Positions 15,140 to 25,200 of a stretch of 56,554 nucleotides of DNA are shown here, piece by piece. Where the stretch lies: the NCBI GenBank assembly GCA_945861635.1, contig CAMAWH010000033.1, positions 1 through 56,554 on the forward strand, written 5' to 3'. Numbering within the stretch: the first letter of the stretch is position 1; every line of letters starts with the position of its first letter. Below the pieces are notes generated by a model that saw only the letters and a program-made list of their open reading frames with translations, did no database searches and was not told where the DNA came from. The position numbers and the translations under genes were made by a program. The stretch is from Klebsiella pneumoniae (lineage in GTDB: Bacteria; Myxococcota_A; UBA796; SXON01).

Positions 15140-17152
15140 CTACGCCGGCATGTCCCCGCCGAGCTTCATCGCCATTTCCTCCAGGCCGCGGACCCGATCC
15201 CGCAAATCCGCCGCGCGCTCGAACTCGAGTTTTCCAGCCGCCGCCCGCATTTCCGCGCGGAGTCGCTTGATTTCCCCGGGCAGGCGCTCCAGGGTGAGCT
15301 GCGGAATCTCCGGCAACTCGTCATCCTCCCGCGGAACCTTGACGTAGTCCGCGTCCAGAATCGCCGCGAGCGGGCTTTCGAAGCTTTTGATGATCGTCCG
15401 AGGAATAATATTATTGTCTATATTGTACGCACGCTGCTTGTCGCGCCGGCGGTCCGTTTCGGATATCGCCAACGTCATGGCCGCGGTCATGCGGTCCGCG
15501 TACAAGATGACTCTGCCATCTGCATTTCTCGCCGCTCTGCCCATCGTTTGGATGAGCGAGGTGCCACTCCGGAGAAATCCCTCCTTGTCGGCATCGAGCA
15601 CGGCCACCAACGCAACCTCTGGCAGATCCAATCCCTCGCGCAGGAGATTGATCCCCACAAGCACGTCGAATTCTCCCAGCCGAAGCTCGCGCAAAATCTG
15701 CATTCGCTCCAGCGTGTCAATATCGCTGTGGAGGTAGCGGACACGGACGCCCAACTCCTTGTAATAGTCGGTCAATTCCTGCGCCATCCGCTTCGTCAGG
15801 GTCGTGACCAGCACGCGCCAGCCCAGGGCTGCCGTTGCCCGAATCTCGGCCAGCAAGTCATCGACCTGTTCACGTGATGGACGCACCTCGACGATGGGAT
15901 CCAGCAGGCCGGTCGGGCGGATCACTTGCTCCGCGACCACCCCATAGGATTTCTCGAGTTCATATTTCGCCGGCGTTGCGCTGACGTAAATCACCTTGTG
16001 TACGCAGGCCTGAAATTCCTCAAACTTGAGCGGTCGATTGTCCAGCGCGCTCGGCAAGCGAAATCCGAATTTTACCAACGTTTCCTTGCGTGCACGATCT
16101 CCGTGGTACATGCCACCGATCTGAGGAACTGTGGCATGACTTTCGTCGATGATGAGCAGCCATTCTTTCGGAAAATATTCCAACAACGTGGGTGGCGGCT
16201 CACCCGGAGCGCGCTGCGTCAAATGCCGTGAATAGTTCTCGATACCATTGCAGTAGCCCAACTCTTCGATCATTTCGAGATCGAACATCACACGCTGCTC
16301 CAGTCGTTGCGCCTCCAACAACAAGCCCTGCACACGAAACGCCGCCAGCGTTTCCTGGGCTTCGGTCCGAATCGAATCGATGGCTCGGCGCACCTTTTCC
16401 TTCGGCGTGACGTAGTGCGAAGCCGGGTAGAGACACACCTTTTCGAGCGCCTCCAACCGCTTTCCGCGCAGTGGATCGAACAGCGAGATCGCCTCCACCT
16501 CGTCGCCGAACAACTCGATGCGGATGGCGCGGTCCGTTTCATAGGCTGGAACGACCTCGATAACGTCACCGCGCGCGCGAAACGTGCCACGGTGGAGGTC
16601 CTGCTCGTTGCGCGTATATTGCAACTCCACCAGCTTCGCGAGGATGTCCTTCCGCTTTATCGACTGTCCTGGTTCGAGCTGAAGAATCATATTATCATAG
16701 GCTTCCGGGCTGCCGAGCCCGTAGATGCAACTCACACTGGCAACAATGATGACGTCCTTGCGCTCCAGCAGGCTACGGGTCGCGGAATGCCGCAGCTTGT
16801 CGATGTGATCATTGATGAGGCTGTCCTTCTCGATGTACGTATCGGAGGACGGGATGTACGCCTCCGGTTGGTAGTAGTCGAAATACGAAACAAAATACTC
16901 AACGGCATTATCGGGAAAGAGTTTCTTCATTTCGCCGAACAGCTGCGCGGCAAGCGTCTTGTTGTGCGCCATGATCAGCGTCGGCCTGTTGAACGCCGCA
17001 ATCACGTTCGCGATCGTGAACGTCTTGCCCGTTCCGGTTGCGCCGAGCAGAGTCTGATGGGCGACCCCCGCCGTCAGGCCGCCGATTAATTGCCGAATCG
17101 CCTCGGGTTGGTCTCCCGCCGGCGTCATGTCGGTGGCAAGTCGAAACGCCAT
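15140..17152 (-). CDS. uvrB: Excinuclease ABC subunit B
   Basis: UvrB is the damage-verifying helicase-like subunit of nucleotide excision repair, loaded by UvrA and partnered by UvrC. The 670-residue length is usual. Walker A is GATGTGKT at residues 37-44; the beta-hairpin region includes [12 protein letters not shown] near residue 90; the helicase motifs DESH and SATPAKYE, and the motif VI area QTMGRAARN, are all present. The C-terminal UVR motif that binds UvrC ([13 protein letters not shown]) is intact. The gene is divergent from the lipoprotein gene at 17182 across a 29-base gap. Confidence 0.97.
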   Translation of the reverse strand: MAFRLATDMTPAGDQPEAIRQLIGGLTAGVAHQTLLGATGTGKTFTIANVIAAFNRPTLIMAHNKTLAAQLFGEMKKLFPDNAVEYFVSYFDYYQPEAYIPSSDTYIEKDSLINDHIDKLRHSATRSLLERKDVIIVASVSCIYGLGSPEAYDNMILQLEPGQSIKRKDILAKLVELQYTRNEQDLHRGTFRARGDVIEVVPAYETDRAIRIELFGDEVEAISLFDPLRGKRLEALEKVCLYPASHYVTPKEKVRRAIDSIRTEAQETLAAFRVQGLLLEAQRLEQRVMFDLEMIEELGYCNGIENYSRHLTQRAPGEPPPTLLEYFPKEWLLIIDESHATVPQIGGMYHGDRARKETLVKFGFRLPSALDNRPLKFEEFQACVHKVIYVSATPAKYELEKSYGVVAEQVIRPTGLLDPIVEVRPSREQVDDLLAEIRATAALGWRVLVTTLTKRMAQELTDYYKELGVRVRYLHSDIDTLERMQILRELRLGEFDVLVGINLLREGLDLPEVALVAVLDADKEGFLRSGTSLIQTMGRAARNADGRVILYADRMTAAMTLAISETDRRRDKQRAYNIDNNIIPRTIIKSFESPLAAILDADYVKVPREDDELPEIPQLTLERLPGEIKRLRAEMRAAAGKLEFERAADLRDRVRGLEEMAMKLGGDMPA

Positions 17153-17181
17153 CCCCGCTCCAAGCCCGCTACACTATCGCG

Positions 17182-18300
17182 ATGGTTGCGCGACTCCCCA
17201 TCCTCGTGACGGCCGTTCCCCTGCTGCTCGGCGGCTGTGACCAGCAATTGGGGGCGTTCGCCAAGCCCCAGGGCGATACGGCAGCGGACTCCGGCACCTG
17301 GCATGGCACCGACACCGACACCGGGGACGACGTCGATCCGAACGACCTCGACGGAGACGGTGTCACCACGGCCGAGGGCGATTGTGACGACACGGACCTT
17401 CGCATCGGCCCCGGCCTCCCCGAACGAGAGGACAACGAAAAAGACGATGATTGTGATGGTCGGATCGACGAAGAGTGGGATGGCGTCGCGGTCGCCTACG
17501 TGTCCGGAGCAGGCACCGGGCAAATCCTCGAGTTGAGCCGGTCCGGTAAGATTGCGGAGACCATCGACACCGACGGCGGGTGCGCCCCGACATTTCTCGC
17601 CTACTTGCCGAACGAAACGGGATGGCTCGTGAACAACGGGTTTGCAACCGTCGTGACCGTGGACCGCTCGGGCACGTGCACCGAACTCGCGGATTTTTCC
17701 GAAACCGACTACGGCGTATACGGCATCACGTTGGGCTTGGACGGCACGTACTACGCCACTACCGTGGACTCCCTCGTCTCCATCGCCACGAGCGGCACCG
17801 TTACGACGCTGGCGTCGTGGGATCCCGAAACCGAGATGCTCGCGGTCGGCCTCGCCACGGACCCCAAAACCGGGCAGATCGGGATCTTCGACTACCTCGG
17901 AGGCTTTGCTACCTACGACGCGACGGACGGATTCGTGATCCAGATTCAGGCCGATTTTTCCAATCCTGCGCTGAAGACGTTTTCCGGCGCCCATCGGGAC
18001 GGCGGTTCCTGGTACGTCCCCGCGCAGGACCTCGAAACGGGCACCTACGGGGTCTATGGTTACGACGACGCCAAAAAAACATGGACCAAATCGGATGAAT
18101 GGCACGATGAGGACTGGGCGCCCTACATGCTGACGGTCGATGGCGATGACCCGGAGCACCCGGATTACTACGTCACCGCAACCGCCGGCTGGTATCAGAC
18201 CGTATGGCGCATCGTCGGCGGCACGAACGCGGCGCTCAACTTCTACGTTTCCGAGGGCACGGAGCCCGGTACGTTTTACGGCATCGCTGCGCACGAATGA
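17182..18300 (+). CDS. Lipoprotein with one MopE-type motif
   Basis: 372 residues from ATG 17182. The signal peptide ends in LLLGGC. Then comes an acidic Asp/Thr linker, a DLDGDGVTTAEGDCDDTD...DDDCDGRIDEE block that is one full MopE/metal-binding motif (residues about 55-95), and a ~270-residue domain that reads like a beta-propeller (repeats resembling ITLGLDGTYYATT, VGLATDPKTGQIGI). It is likely exported to the outer membrane. A TACACT sequence 10 bases before the start may be a promoter -10 box. The last codons overlap the possible upstream start of the first pilin gene. Confidence 0.75.
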   Translation: MVARLPILVTAVPLLLGGCDQQLGAFAKPQGDTAADSGTWHGTDTDTGDDVDPNDLDGDGVTTAEGDCDDTDLRIGPGLPEREDNEKDDDCDGRIDEEWDGVAVAYVSGAGTGQILELSRSGKIAETIDTDGGCAPTFLAYLPNETGWLVNNGFATVVTVDRSGTCTELADFSETDYGVYGITLGLDGTYYATTVDSLVSIATSGTVTTLASWDPETEMLAVGLATDPKTGQIGIFDYLGGFATYDATDGFVIQIQADFSNPALKTFSGAHRDGGSWYVPAQDLETGTYGVYGYDDAKKTWTKSDEWHDEDWAPYMLTVDGDDPEHPDYYVTATAGWYQTVWRIVGGTNAALNFYVSEGTEPGTFYGIAAHE

Positions 18301-18317
18301 CGTGGTACGATGCCAGC

Positions 18318-18497
18318 ATGCGCCGCGGTCAATCCAGCCTGGAGCCGATGCTCGTCCTTACGGTCGTCGTGTTGGGCGTGCTCGCGTGGGCGGGCCTCCA
18401 GCCGGAGCGCGCCTACGGCGTGCTGGTCGGGTGCGTGAACTGGTTGGAAACACAGCCAATTTTCCAGACGTGGCTCGCCTGGATGGAGGGCCGATGA
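18318..18497 (+). CDS. Flp-like prepilin, 59 residues (pilin 1)
   Basis: A short leader MRRG is followed by QSSLEP and then one long hydrophobic helix. This fits type IVb (Flp/Tad) prepilins: cleavage after Gly with Glu at +5, but Pro instead of the usual Tyr at +6. An in-frame ATG at 18297, overlapping the previous stop, would add seven residues. Its stop overlaps the start of the second pilin gene (ATGA). Substrate of the CpaA peptidase encoded at 18687 is inferred. The two Trp/Cys-containing C-terminal segments are not typical of major Flp pilins, so it may be a minor subunit. Confidence 0.65.
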   Translation: MRRGQSSLEPMLVLTVVVLGVLAWAGLQPERAYGVLVGCVNWLETQPIFQTWLAWMEGR

Positions 18498-18673
18498 ATC
18501 ACCTCATCCCACGTCCAATGTTCACCCGACGGGCGGGCCAATCGGTCGTCGAGTACATGCTCGCCGTATCGGTTCTGGCGGTCGGACTCGCCGCCGGCTT
18601 TGTCATCTTCTCCGACCACATTTCCATGATGTTCGACAACGTGCGTACGACGGTGCAGGCACCCTACCCGTGA
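18494..18673 (+). CDS. Flp-like prepilin, 59 residues (pilin 2)
   Basis: The leader ends TRRAG, cleavage is predicted before QSVVEY (Glu at +5, Tyr at +6, the canonical Flp motif), and a hydrophobic helix of about 20 residues follows. Mature length is about 44 residues, close to Flp pilins. It is translationally coupled to pilin 1 upstream and lies 13 bases before cpaA. It probably forms part of the Tad pilus fibre. Confidence 0.75.
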   Translation: MNHLIPRPMFTRRAGQSVVEYMLAVSVLAVGLAAGFVIFSDHISMMFDNVRTTVQAPYP

Positions 18674-18686
18674 GCGAACGCGGGAG

Positions 18687-19160
18687 ATGACGCCGAACGA
18701 CATCGCGCTCCTTGCGCTTTGCGCCATCGCAATGTGGACGGATATCCGGACGCAGAAAATCAAGAACTGGTTGACGTTTCCGATGATGCTCGCGGGCGTC
18801 GCCAGCGCACCGATATTTGCCGCTCACTACTACGATGGCGCCCTCGGCCTTCTGGCGGCACTCGTCGTCGCCATTCCCGGTTGGCGGTTCGGCGGTGCCA
18901 TCCGCGCGGGTGACGTGAAGATGCTCATGGCGGCTGGCGCGCTGCTCGGTCCGGAGTGCGGCGTTCGCGCCGTGATTTGGACGTACATGCTGGGGCTGCC
19001 TTGCGGCCTCCTCGTGCTCCTGGTGAAGGGCAAGCTCGGAAACCTGTGGCGCTTCTGGGTCAAAAAAGAGCGCAGCGACCCGACCATTGTCGCGCACGCG
19101 CCGGTCGTCGCGCTCGGGATCCTGGCCGCGCGCATACAACCGTTTCCCGATCTGTGGTAA
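18687..19160 (+). CDS. Prepilin peptidase CpaA/TadV (A24)
   Basis: 157 residues with several membrane helices. A24 aspartyl peptidases have two catalytic Asp residues; here they are in WTDIRTQKIKN (Asp about residue 19) and in RAGDVKM (Asp about residue 76, the GxGD-type site written as RAGD). Short length and absence of the N-terminal Cys-rich methyltransferase domain place it with TadV/CpaA, not PilD. It removes Flp leader peptides at the inner membrane. It is located between pilin genes 2 and 3. Confidence 0.88.
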   Translation: MTPNDIALLALCAIAMWTDIRTQKIKNWLTFPMMLAGVASAPIFAAHYYDGALGLLAALVVAIPGWRFGGAIRAGDVKMLMAAGALLGPECGVRAVIWTYMLGLPCGLLVLLVKGKLGNLWRFWVKKERSDPTIVAHAPVVALGILAARIQPFPDLW

Positions 19161-19186
19161 ACCACAGGCAACCTCGTGGAGTGCCG

Positions 19187-19366
19187 ATGCGCCGCGGTCA
19201 AGCCACCACCGAATACTTCGTCATCGTGAGCGTCATCGTCATCGGTCTCGTCGCGACGGCGTGGGTGTTCATGCCCGCGTTTCAGCAAGGCATGACGGGC
19301 CTCGACGACGATACGACGACGCTGCTCTCGGAAGGACAAGGAGACGGCCACGGGGATAAGCGCTGA
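19187..19366 (+). CDS. Flp-like prepilin, 59 residues (pilin 3)
   Basis: The leader MRRG then QATTEY (Glu +5, Tyr +6) is followed by a hydrophobic helix. The C-terminal 20 residues are acidic and then His/Gly/Lys (DDDTTTLLSEG..DKR), unlike pilins 1 and 2. The 59-residue precursor length equals that of the other two. The first eleven bases after ATG, CGCCGCGGTCA, are identical to those of pilin 1, suggesting shared ancestry. It is located 26 bases after cpaA. Confidence 0.72.
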   Translation: MRRGQATTEYFVIVSVIVIGLVATAWVFMPAFQQGMTGLDDDTTTLLSEGQGDGHGDKR

Positions 19367-19416
19367 CGCCGCCGCAGCGCGGGTAGGGTAGACTCCGCCG
19401 CCAGAGTCGAGCCGCC

Positions 19417-20253
19417 GTGAACAATCCCCGCGCCTTCTTCCTTGCCCTCCTTGTGGCCATCATCGCGACTGCCGCGCAGTGTCGCTACGTCGCCGCGCGT
19501 GAGCAAGCCTTGCTCTACGATAGTGAGCCCATGAAAACGGTCGTTGCAAAGCGAGACATACCACCGAATGTGCGCCTCGACGAGACGATGGTGATCATCG
19601 TCGAAGTGCCGCGCAAGTGGCAGCAACCGAAGGCCCTCGGCAAAGTGGAGGACGTGATGCAGCAGATCTCGTCCGAGGCCATCTTCACCGGTGAGCAAGT
19701 ATTGGCGACAAAGCTAGTGAATGCCAATGATGCGGGCCTGGCCTACTTCGTGACAACGGGGTACCGCGCCGTGGCGATTGCCGTGGACGTGTACAACGCG
19801 GTCGGCGGTCACATCAAACCGGGAAATGCCATTGACATCCTGGGCAGCTTCGATTTCGGTGTGGGGGACAAGGCGGATCTCCGCACGATCACGCTCATGC
19901 AGAACGTGCGCGTCCTCTCGGTTGTAGACGACACGCCGGCCGTCACGTCCGACGACGTCGTGCCGCTTCCGCCGGAAGGCACGTCCGCAGAGCCGGACGA
20001 AGACCGGCGGCCGTCAAGAAAACTCAGTGGCTACGCCACTCTGGCCGTCGAAGTGACGCCGGCCGACGCCGCCAAACTTGCGATGGCGCAAGAATTGGGC
20101 AAGCTCTCGGTTTCCCTGCGTTCGCTCAACGAAAACGAAGGCACCGTCGAGGTTGCGCCGGCCACCGTGCAAAATACCCTCGGGATTCCAGAACAGGTGC
20201 GCTTCAAATCGCGCCCGTCGTACCGGGTCATCGAAGGCGGAGGCGGAAACTGA
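19417..20253 (+). CDS. cpaB: Tad pilus assembly protein CpaB/RcpC
   Basis: 278 residues from GTG 19417. An N-terminal membrane anchor (FFLALLVAIIATAAQ) precedes a SAF domain (VVAKRDIPPNVRLDETMV, residues about 42-59) and a RcpC-type domain (GYRAVAIAVDVYNAVGGHIKPGNAIDIL). CpaB is a periplasmic partner of the secretin CpaC in Tad machines. A hydrophilic Asp/Pro/Glu insert at residues 165-205 is unusual in length. The stop overlaps the cpaC start (ATGA type). Confidence 0.9.
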   Translation: MNNPRAFFLALLVAIIATAAQCRYVAAREQALLYDSEPMKTVVAKRDIPPNVRLDETMVIIVEVPRKWQQPKALGKVEDVMQQISSEAIFTGEQVLATKLVNANDAGLAYFVTTGYRAVAIAVDVYNAVGGHIKPGNAIDILGSFDFGVGDKADLRTITLMQNVRVLSVVDDTPAVTSDDVVPLPPEGTSAEPDEDRRPSRKLSGYATLAVEVTPADAAKLAMAQELGKLSVSLRSLNENEGTVEVAPATVQNTLGIPEQVRFKSRPSYRVIEGGGGN

Positions 20254-21698
20254 TGCGGCGCACGCGAAGTGGTATCGCCACGCGCCTGGGTCTGGGCGCC
20301 GCGCTCGTGTTTTGCCTGCTCGCCGGGCCAACCGTGAACGCCGAGGAGTTGGTTCCGGATCAGGTCGTCGTCATCAACAACCAGACCGCCATCGACGTGC
20401 CGTACGCCTTCGGAGACGTGTCGGTTGGGTCCTCGGAAATCGTGAAGGTCGTTCCGCTGCGGGATAGCAAACAAATCCTTCTGGCTGGTCGGGAAGCCGG
20501 TTCAACGAACATCATCGTGTACGACGTTCGTGGCGTACGAAAAGATGAATTCGAGGTCACGGTCATTCCGGGAAACCTCGCCAAGGTCATGAAGAACGTA
20601 CAATCGCTCCTCACCGACATCGAGGGACTCTCGTTCAAGCTGGTCAATGACCACATCTACATTCAGGGAGAGGTCTCGCTGGACGAGGAATTGCAGCGCG
20701 TGAAGGACCTCGACGAGCGCGAGCCGCTGGTCGAATCGATGGTCACGCTCTCCCCGATCGCCCAACGCCTGCTCGCCTCGCTGATTGAAAAGGAAATCGG
20801 GCAGCCCGGTGTGGACGTCCGCCTGGTGAGCAAGAAAATCATGCTGGAGGGCATCGTGCATTCCGCGATGGCATCGGCGCGTGCCGAAGCCATTGCGCGC
20901 GCCTACTACCCTGATGTCATCAACGTTCTGGAGGTGCGTGAGGTCGATCGCATTCCCGGCCGCACGGAGACGATCGTCATGATCGTGCACTTCGTGGAGC
21001 TGACGAAAAGCCTCGTCAATAGTTGGAGCGTGAATTGGTCGCCGCTCTCGACCGGTGGCGTCAACTTGTTCTTCCAACGGGACTACGCCAATGGCTGGCA
21101 GGACACGACCGGATACGCGGCCGCGAGCATCAACATGCTCCTTCCGAAGTTGGAGCAGGCGCGACAGAGCGGGTACGCGCGGGTGCTGGAAAATCCGACC
21201 GTCTCCGTGAAAAGCGGAGACACGGCGCATATATTTTCCGGCTCCAAGGTGCCGTTTGTATTTATTGACAACGGGACCAAATCGATCCAATTCGAGGATG
21301 TCGGCATCAAACTCGACGTTACCGCCTATGCCGCGGGCACGGACGTCGATCTTCAAATCGCGGTCGAGGTCAGCTCTCTGGGTGAGGTCGCGCCGAGCGG
21401 CTTCCAATCCATCGACACCAGCGAAATCACGACCTCCCAATTCTGCCGTGCGGGGGAGAGCATCGTCATCGGCGGACTTCAGCGGGTGAGCGATCGGGTG
21501 AATTGGAACAAGGAGCCCACATCTACGGGTATTTCGGACGGCACGACGACGAGCTTGTTCGATCTCTACCGGGCGAAGGAATACAAAAAATCCAAATCCC
21601 AATTCTTGGTTTTCCTGACGCCGCAGATACACGAAACGAGTTCCACCGCCAACCGTGAAATCCAGGACAAATTCAACCTCATCGAGGTTCGACAGTAG
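20253..21698 (+). CDS. cpaC: Tad outer-membrane secretin CpaC/RcpA
   Basis: 481 residues with signal peptide (VFCLLAGPTVNA). The order is the pilus-assembly N-terminal domain (VDVPYAFGDVSVGSSEIVKV type, residues 45-105), a BON-like middle (VRLVSKKIMLEGIVHSAMAS), then the secretin core with VLENPTVSVKSGDTAHIFSGSKVPF near residue 310 and the C-terminal LVFLTPQI. It forms the outer-membrane pore for the Flp pilus. The core GLQR block (VIGGLQRVSDRV) near residue 408 is the secretin signature end. It is coupled to cpaB and closely followed by the ATPase gene. Confidence 0.93.
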   Translation: MRRTRSGIATRLGLGAALVFCLLAGPTVNAEELVPDQVVVINNQTAIDVPYAFGDVSVGSSEIVKVVPLRDSKQILLAGREAGSTNIIVYDVRGVRKDEFEVTVIPGNLAKVMKNVQSLLTDIEGLSFKLVNDHIYIQGEVSLDEELQRVKDLDEREPLVESMVTLSPIAQRLLASLIEKEIGQPGVDVRLVSKKIMLEGIVHSAMASARAEAIARAYYPDVINVLEVREVDRIPGRTETIVMIVHFVELTKSLVNSWSVNWSPLSTGGVNLFFQRDYANGWQDTTGYAAASINMLLPKLEQARQSGYARVLENPTVSVKSGDTAHIFSGSKVPFVFIDNGTKSIQFEDVGIKLDVTAYAAGTDVDLQIAVEVSSLGEVAPSGFQSIDTSEITTSQFCRAGESIVIGGLQRVSDRVNWNKEPTSTGISDGTTTSLFDLYRAKEYKKSKSQFLVFLTPQIHETSSTANREIQDKFNLIEVRQ

Positions 21699-21700
21699 CC

Positions 21701-23890
21701 ATGGCGTGCAAGGTCGTTGTGGTCGCCGCCGCAAGAGATGGCGTTGGCAAAACAACGTTTGCCGTGAATCTCGCTCTATCGTTTCTGAAAGAAACGCGCG
21801 GCCGCGTCCTCGTCATGGACCTCGACCCGCAAGGCACGGGCGATTGCGCGTCCTTGCTCGGCATGACGGAGCTGCGGAGCATCGCCGACTTTGCGCCCTA
21901 TCTGGCCCAACTCACGCCGGAAACGATGGGGCCGTACATCGCAACGCACGCGTCCGGGCTGGGCCTGCTGCCGCTCGCCGCGACACCCGAGGACGCGGAA
22001 AAGGTGGACGCGGAAGCGGTTCGCGCCATGTTGGCCCTGGTCGAGCCGATCTGCGACACGATTGTGATCGATGCCGGCGCGGGCGTTGAGCCGCGGACGA
22101 TTCCCGCGCTGGAAATGTCGAGTGGCATCTTCCTGGTGACCACCCCGGACTTCAACGTGGTTCAAGCAACGCGCCGATTTGTCGATCGCTTGCAGGCGTT
22201 GCATTTTCCGCAGCAATTGATGAAGGTGGTCGTCAACGCGCTCGATCCGGCCGGCGCCATTACCAAGGACATCGTTCTGGCGCGCCTTGGGCGCCCGGCC
22301 CTCGTCACGCTGCCGAAAGACGATGCGCTCACCGCCACGTCGGCTACGAAGGGCACGCCGTTCGTTTTGGATGCGCCGCGGGAAAAACTCACGCGACACT
22401 ACGATGAGTTGGTCCGGCAGTTGATCGAAAAGGGCGTTTTGGAGCAACTGAGCGCAATCGCAAGACCGAAGGACGTGGCGGTCGGCGCCCGCGCCACGCT
22501 GCTGGCCGATGCGCAGGAAAAGGAACTCGGCGCGTGGATGAAGCAGCGCGGATCCAAGTCGAAGAACGCGAAAGAAATCGACGCCCGTTCCCGGCTGAAA
22601 CTCCTGATCCATAAACGGCTGGTGGAGGTGCTCGACCTCAAACGCCTCGACAAGGAGCTGGCGAACAATACGGATCGTGATCGTGTGCTGCGGGAACGCA
22701 CCGAAACGGCCGTGGCGCGGATTCTCGACGAAGAGGGCAGCGCCGTCTCCGATCGCACCGAGCGCAAACGGATCGTGAAGGAGGTGTGTGACGAAGCGCT
22801 TGGCCTCGGCCCGCTCGAAGATCTCCTTGCCGACGACGCGGTCACGGAAATAATGGTCAACGGCCGCGACAATATTTTCGTGGAAGTGGACGGCAAGCTC
22901 CGGCGAGCGCCGGTCTCATTCACCGACGACGCCCAGTTGCTCGGCGTCATCGAGCGCATCGTCGCGCCACTCGGGCGCCGCATCGACGAGAAGTCGCCGA
23001 TGGTGGATGCCCGGCTCGCCGATGGATCCCGTGTGAACGCGGTGATTCCGCCACTTGCCATCGACGGGCCGTCGATCACCATCCGGAAATTCGCCCGCGA
23101 GCCGTTCGTCGTGGAGGACCTGGTCCGGTATGGCTCCTTCACCCATGAATTGGCCGATCTGCTCCGCGCGTGCGTCGAGGCGCGCCTCAACATCATTATT
23201 TCCGGCGGAACGGGCTCCGGAAAAACGACGTTGCTCAACGTCATGTCGAGCTTCATTCCCCAGGACGAGCGGATCGTCACCATCGAGGACGCGGCGGAGC
23301 TTCAGCTCAAACAACCTCACATCGTTCGCCTGGAATCCCGCCCGGCCAACATCGAGGGTGCGGGCGAGGTTCGGATTCGCGACCTGGTGAAGAATGCGCT
23401 GCGCATGCGTCCCGACCGCATCGTCGTTGGGGAGTGCCGCGGCGCGGAGGCCGTGGACATGCTGCAGGCGATGAACACCGGCCACGACGGGTCGATCACC
23501 ACCGTTCACGCGAACACCCCGCGAGATGCGCTCTCCCGGTTGGAGACCCTCGTGATGTTCGCGGGCCTCGACCTGCCCTCGCGCGCGATTCGCGAACAGA
23601 TCGCCAGCGCGGTGCATATCCTCGTCCAGACCTCACGTATGAGCGATGGGTCACGCCGCGTCGTGAGCGTGTCCGAAGTGACGGGCATGGAAGCGCAGAC
23701 CATCACATTGCAGGAAATCTTTATTTTCCGCCAAACCGGCGTCGACGAAAAGAAAAAGGTCATCGGTCGCTTCGTCGCAACCGGTTTCGTGCCGAAATTC
23801 ATTTCCAAATTGGATGCGCTCGGAATCGCGCTGCCGAAGGGAATCTTTGCCGCGTCCAATGAAGCCAGCGCACCCCGCGGGCGCGCCTGA
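21701..23890 (+). CDS. CpaE/TadZ-CpaF/TadA fusion ATPase
   Basis: 729 residues. Residues 1-250 are a ParA/MinD-like TadZ/CpaE domain with the deviant Walker A RDGVGKTT (residues 12-19) and VMDLDPQ. Residues about 290-690 are a complete secretion ATPase of the CpaF/TadA type: [20 protein letters not shown], Walker [10 protein letters not shown] near 503, the Asp box [10 protein letters not shown], Walker B-like [12 protein letters not shown] and the His box ([13 protein letters not shown]). Usually these are two genes; here one ORF without an internal stop joins them, so polar localisation and pilus motor functions are covalently linked. The gene starts 2 bases after cpaC stops, and its stop meets the tadB start. 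Confidence 0.92.
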   Translation: MACKVVVVAAARDGVGKTTFAVNLALSFLKETRGRVLVMDLDPQGTGDCASLLGMTELRSIADFAPYLAQLTPETMGPYIATHASGLGLLPLAATPEDAEKVDAEAVRAMLALVEPICDTIVIDAGAGVEPRTIPALEMSSGIFLVTTPDFNVVQATRRFVDRLQALHFPQQLMKVVVNALDPAGAITKDIVLARLGRPALVTLPKDDALTATSATKGTPFVLDAPREKLTRHYDELVRQLIEKGVLEQLSAIARPKDVAVGARATLLADAQEKELGAWMKQRGSKSKNAKEIDARSRLKLLIHKRLVEVLDLKRLDKELANNTDRDRVLRERTETAVARILDEEGSAVSDRTERKRIVKEVCDEALGLGPLEDLLADDAVTEIMVNGRDNIFVEVDGKLRRAPVSFTDDAQLLGVIERIVAPLGRRIDEKSPMVDARLADGSRVNAVIPPLAIDGPSITIRKFAREPFVVEDLVRYGSFTHELADLLRACVEARLNIIISGGTGSGKTTLLNVMSSFIPQDERIVTIEDAAELQLKQPHIVRLESRPANIEGAGEVRIRDLVKNALRMRPDRIVVGECRGAEAVDMLQAMNTGHDGSITTVHANTPRDALSRLETLVMFAGLDLPSRAIREQIASAVHILVQTSRMSDGSRRVVSVSEVTGMEAQTITLQEIFIFRQTGVDEKKKVIGRFVATGFVPKFISKLDALGIALPKGIFAASNEASAPRGRA

Positions 23891-24822
23891 TGATGCCGCT
23901 TTGGTGGGACGCGCCGACGTTCGGTCGGTTGGCATGGCAGGGCGTTTCCACGCTGGCTTGGTTGGCGGTCGGCTGGTTTGTGGCACCGTGGGCATGGAAG
24001 AAATTCGACGACGGCACCAGCGGGTACGTCCTGTGGATGCGCGGCCAGTTCGATCGCATGTTCATGGAGGTATCGGTCGGCGTCTGCACGGGCTGCATTG
24101 TCGGAAGCATGCTGTTGTTCGGCGCGTTCGGATGGTGGATTACCAGCGCCGTGCCCTACGAACCGGCCGCCTACCACCTCATCCGCGTCATCGTGATTGG
24201 CGTCCTCGTGGTCGGTCCTTTCGGCATGCCGACGGGGTACGGCCTGCCGCGGTTCGTGGTCGAGCGGATGTGGCAGCGCCGCATCGACATGTTTGAAGAT
24301 CAATTGCTCGACGCGCTGGCGTTCATGTCCAACGGGTTGAAGTCCGGCCTTTCGCTCTTGCAGACGATGGATATGGTGCGAGAGGAACTGCCGAATCCGA
24401 TTTCGCAGGAATTTGCGCTGACGCTGAACGAGCAGCGCCTGGGCGTTTCGTTGGAGGATGCGCTGCTCGGGTTGGAGCGCCGCGTGGACACGGAGGACGT
24501 GCAAATCATCGTCACGTCGATCAATATTCTTCGGCAGAGTGGCGGCAATCTCGCGGAAACGTTCGATACGGTCGCGGCGACCATCCGGGAACGCAAAAAG
24601 GTCGCGGGAAAGGTGCGCTCTCTGACCGCGCAGGGCGTCGCTCAGGGCATCATCATCGTCTTCATGCCGTTCGTGCTGGCGTTTGCACTATGGACCATCG
24701 ATCCGGTACTGATTTCCCGGCTCTGGACGACCTGGCTCGGCTGGGTCATGATTTTCGTCATGCTGATCCTGCAGACGATCGGCGGGGTGATGATCAAACG
24801 GATCGTCACGATTCAGGTGTGA
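23890..24822 (+). CDS. tadB: Tad inner-membrane platform protein TadB
   Basis: 310 residues with membrane helices at about 15-32, 58-78, 95-115, 250-270 and 280-300. The cytoplasmic GspF/T2SF domain spans residues about 125-250 (QLLDALAFMSNGLKSGLSLLQ and GGNLAETFDTVAATIRERKK are family hallmarks). TadB with TadC forms the platform for the CpaF motor; no TadC follows here, so it lies elsewhere or is replaced. Start codon overlaps the previous stop. Confidence 0.88.
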   Translation: MMPLWWDAPTFGRLAWQGVSTLAWLAVGWFVAPWAWKKFDDGTSGYVLWMRGQFDRMFMEVSVGVCTGCIVGSMLLFGAFGWWITSAVPYEPAAYHLIRVIVIGVLVVGPFGMPTGYGLPRFVVERMWQRRIDMFEDQLLDALAFMSNGLKSGLSLLQTMDMVREELPNPISQEFALTLNEQRLGVSLEDALLGLERRVDTEDVQIIVTSINILRQSGGNLAETFDTVAATIRERKKVAGKVRSLTAQGVAQGIIIVFMPFVLAFALWTIDPVLISRLWTTWLGWVMIFVMLILQTIGGVMIKRIVTIQV

Positions 24823-24839
24823 CGCCTCGGCCACCGTCG

Positions 24840-25193
24840 CTAGAGCGGAAAATCCATTTCCATCTGCTGAGCGAGGGCGGGCCACGTCTGGGCCCAGACC
24901 GCGCCCGAGAGGCACGTAATATCCTCGATCCCGGGGGAGACGTAGGCGTCCGCAAGGCCCGTGGTGTCGATGCGAACGTGCAGGGTGGTTCCCGCCGGAA
25001 CCACGCAAGCGAACGTCGTGACGCCTGCGAGCGCGGTCAGGACCAGGCCCGGATCATCCGGCCCGGGGACGACGGTACCGATCCGCGGCAGGGAGTTGGT
25101 CTTCCATGGCGTCCGGATCAACATCGCCGCCCAGATGGCAACGGCAATCCAAACGGTCACGCGGACCACCATGAATTGCCACGAATTCATCAT
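24840..25193 (-). CDS. Membrane-anchored protein of unknown function
   Basis: 117 residues. One N-terminal membrane helix (FMVVRVTVWIAVAIWAAML) is followed by about 90 exported residues with three Cys that could form a disulfide. No family is recognised. It ends 18 bases from the convergent tadB gene and starts 7 bases after the TfoX-domain gene, so it may be the last gene of an operon with that one. Two ATG codons (25193 and 25190) are possible. Confidence 0.5.
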   Translation of the reverse strand: MMNSWQFMVVRVTVWIAVAIWAAMLIRTPWKTNSLPRIGTVVPGPDDPGLVLTALAGVTTFACVVPAGTTLHVRIDTTGLADAYVSPGIEDITCLSGAVWAQTWPALAQQMEMDFPL

Positions 25194-25200
25194 GTACGCT

